From an uncultured Petrimonas sp. (GTDB taxonomy: Bacteria; Bacteroidota; Bacteroidia; Bacteroidales; Dysgonomonadaceae): DNA of 5,512 bases. Within the stretch, counting starts at the first letter, position 1; each line of letters starts with the position of its first letter. Positions 4,878 through 5,512 of this stretch are shown here, piece by piece. The stretch spans positions 1-5,512 of the forward strand of contig CAKTUP010000127.1 in NCBI GenBank assembly GCA_934621705.1. The letters are read 5' to 3'. The notes below the pieces were generated by a model. That model was not told where the DNA came from and searched no databases. It saw only the letters and a program-made list of their open reading frames with translations. Made by a program: the position numbers and the translations under genes.

Positions 4878-5512
4878 ATGAAAAACGGAAAATTGATTAA
4901 TTTGATGAAAGGATTATCGTTCATATTCTTATGGACATTTTCTTTTGCTTTGTTCGCTCAAAATATTAATGTGAGCGGTACAGTAAACGACTTGAACGGA
5001 GAGCCCCTCATCGGGGTTACAATTCAGGTTCGTGGTACTTCGGTCGGTACAGTTACTGACTTCGACGGAACTTTTGCTTTAACTAACATCTCCCCCAATG
5101 CCGTATTAGAAGTTTCTTATGTGGGCATGAGATCGCAGGTAGTAAATGTAAGTGGACAAAGAACTTTAAATATTGTCCTCACAGAAGATTCTGAACTTTT
5201 GGGTGAAGTTGTGGTAACCGGCTTTGGACTTGCCCAAAGAAAAGAATCGTTAACTTCGGCAATATCAGTAATTGGTGCTTCAGATATCAGCCGTTCTCAG
5301 GCATCCACGTCATCAGGTGCGTTAGTAGGAAAAATTCCAGGGATCAATTCACGTCAAGCCGATGGCAGGCCAGGTGCATCCACAAACATCCAGATACGTA
5401 ATATGGGTGCTCCATTGTTTGTAATTGACGGTATTCAGTCTGATGGAGGACAATTTAACAATATTGATTTTAACGATATTGAATCAATTTCGGTACTCAA
5501 AGATGCTTCTGC
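4878..5512 (+). CDS. SusC/RagA-family TonB-dependent outer-membrane transporter, N-terminal part
   Basis: SusC-like proteins are outer-membrane beta-barrels that import glycans, peptides or other large nutrients using TonB energy, usually with a SusD lipoprotein lid. The frame is open to the right edge; 211 codons of a usual 1,000 or so are present. Residues 1-27 form a signal peptide (basic start, hydrophobic LSFIFLWTFSFALFA, likely cleavage before Q28). Residues about 32-102 are the carboxypeptidase-regulatory-like domain (VSGTVNDLNGEPLIGVTI, then GTVTDFDGTFAL). LGEVVVTGFG (108-117) is the usual TonB-box-like link, and the plug domain follows, with LVGKIPGI (149-156), IRNMGAPLFVIDGIQ (173-187) and IESISVLKDAS (201-211). 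The chosen ATG has an A-rich leader without a Shine-Dalgarno sequence; ATG 4905 is an alternative that keeps a shorter signal peptide. Substrate cannot be judged. susD would be expected just downstream. Confidence 0.95.
   Translation, partial: MKNGKLINLMKGLSFIFLWTFSFALFAQNINVSGTVNDLNGEPLIGVTIQVRGTSVGTVTDFDGTFALTNISPNAVLEVSYVGMRSQVVNVSGQRTLNIVLTEDSELLGEVVVTGFGLAQRKESLTSAISVIGASDISRSQASTSSGALVGKIPGINSRQADGRPGASTNIQIRNMGAPLFVIDGIQSDGGQFNNIDFNDIESISVLKDAS

Noticed and set aside
1..5512. CRISPR array, tRNA or rRNA gene, transposase, toxin-antitoxin or defence system
   Set aside because: No direct-repeat array, cloverleaf or rRNA-like stretch, and no matching protein motifs were seen on either strand.

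Overview
The window looks like an ordinary chromosomal stretch of a member of the Bacteroidetes, most likely the order Bacteroidales. The evidence is the start of a SusC/RagA-type TonB-dependent outer-membrane protein, a multi-repeat DUF349 protein with a very acidic N-terminus, AT-rich gene leaders mostly without Shine-Dalgarno sequences, and an era-der pair. A family- or genus-level assignment cannot be made from the sequence alone.

Layout, left to right. (1) Positions 1-350 hold the C-terminal part of the ribosome-assembly GTPase Era, cut by the window edge. (2) A 122-base gap holds two G/C-rich palindromic repeats that appear to be inverted copies of one element; the second abuts the der start codon and supplies a Shine-Dalgarno-like purine tract. 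(3) 473-1786 is a complete der (engA), encoding a double-GTPase ribosome-biogenesis factor of 437 residues. (4) A different short repeat (about 1790-1850) lies between der and the convergent gene downstream. (5) 1848-2297 on the minus strand encodes a 149-residue unrecognised protein with two membrane segments and a small soluble domain. (6) A 257-base AT-rich divergent region follows. (7) 2555-4582 encodes a 675-residue DUF349 protein with five regular repeats, ending in a stop-codon hairpin and a strong intrinsic terminator. (8) 4646-4877 is an AT-rich intergenic region with a dyad and no gene. (9) From 4878 the first 211 codons of a SusC-like transporter run off the right edge.

Era and Der both act on ribosome maturation and probably form a co-directional housekeeping unit. 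The membrane protein, the DUF349 protein and the SusC homologue appear to be separate transcription units: convergent to der, divergent, and beyond a terminator, respectively. The SusC homologue is the start of what is usually a susC-susD nutrient-uptake locus, but susD and any substrate-specific genes are outside the window.

I found no clear sign of a new defence, mobile or CRISPR-type system. The points most worth a second look are the three short intergenic repeats, two of which contribute functional-looking signals to neighbouring genes (a ribosome-binding tract and a stop codon), the strict periodicity of the DUF349 protein, and a possible short leader ORF that ends on its start codon.
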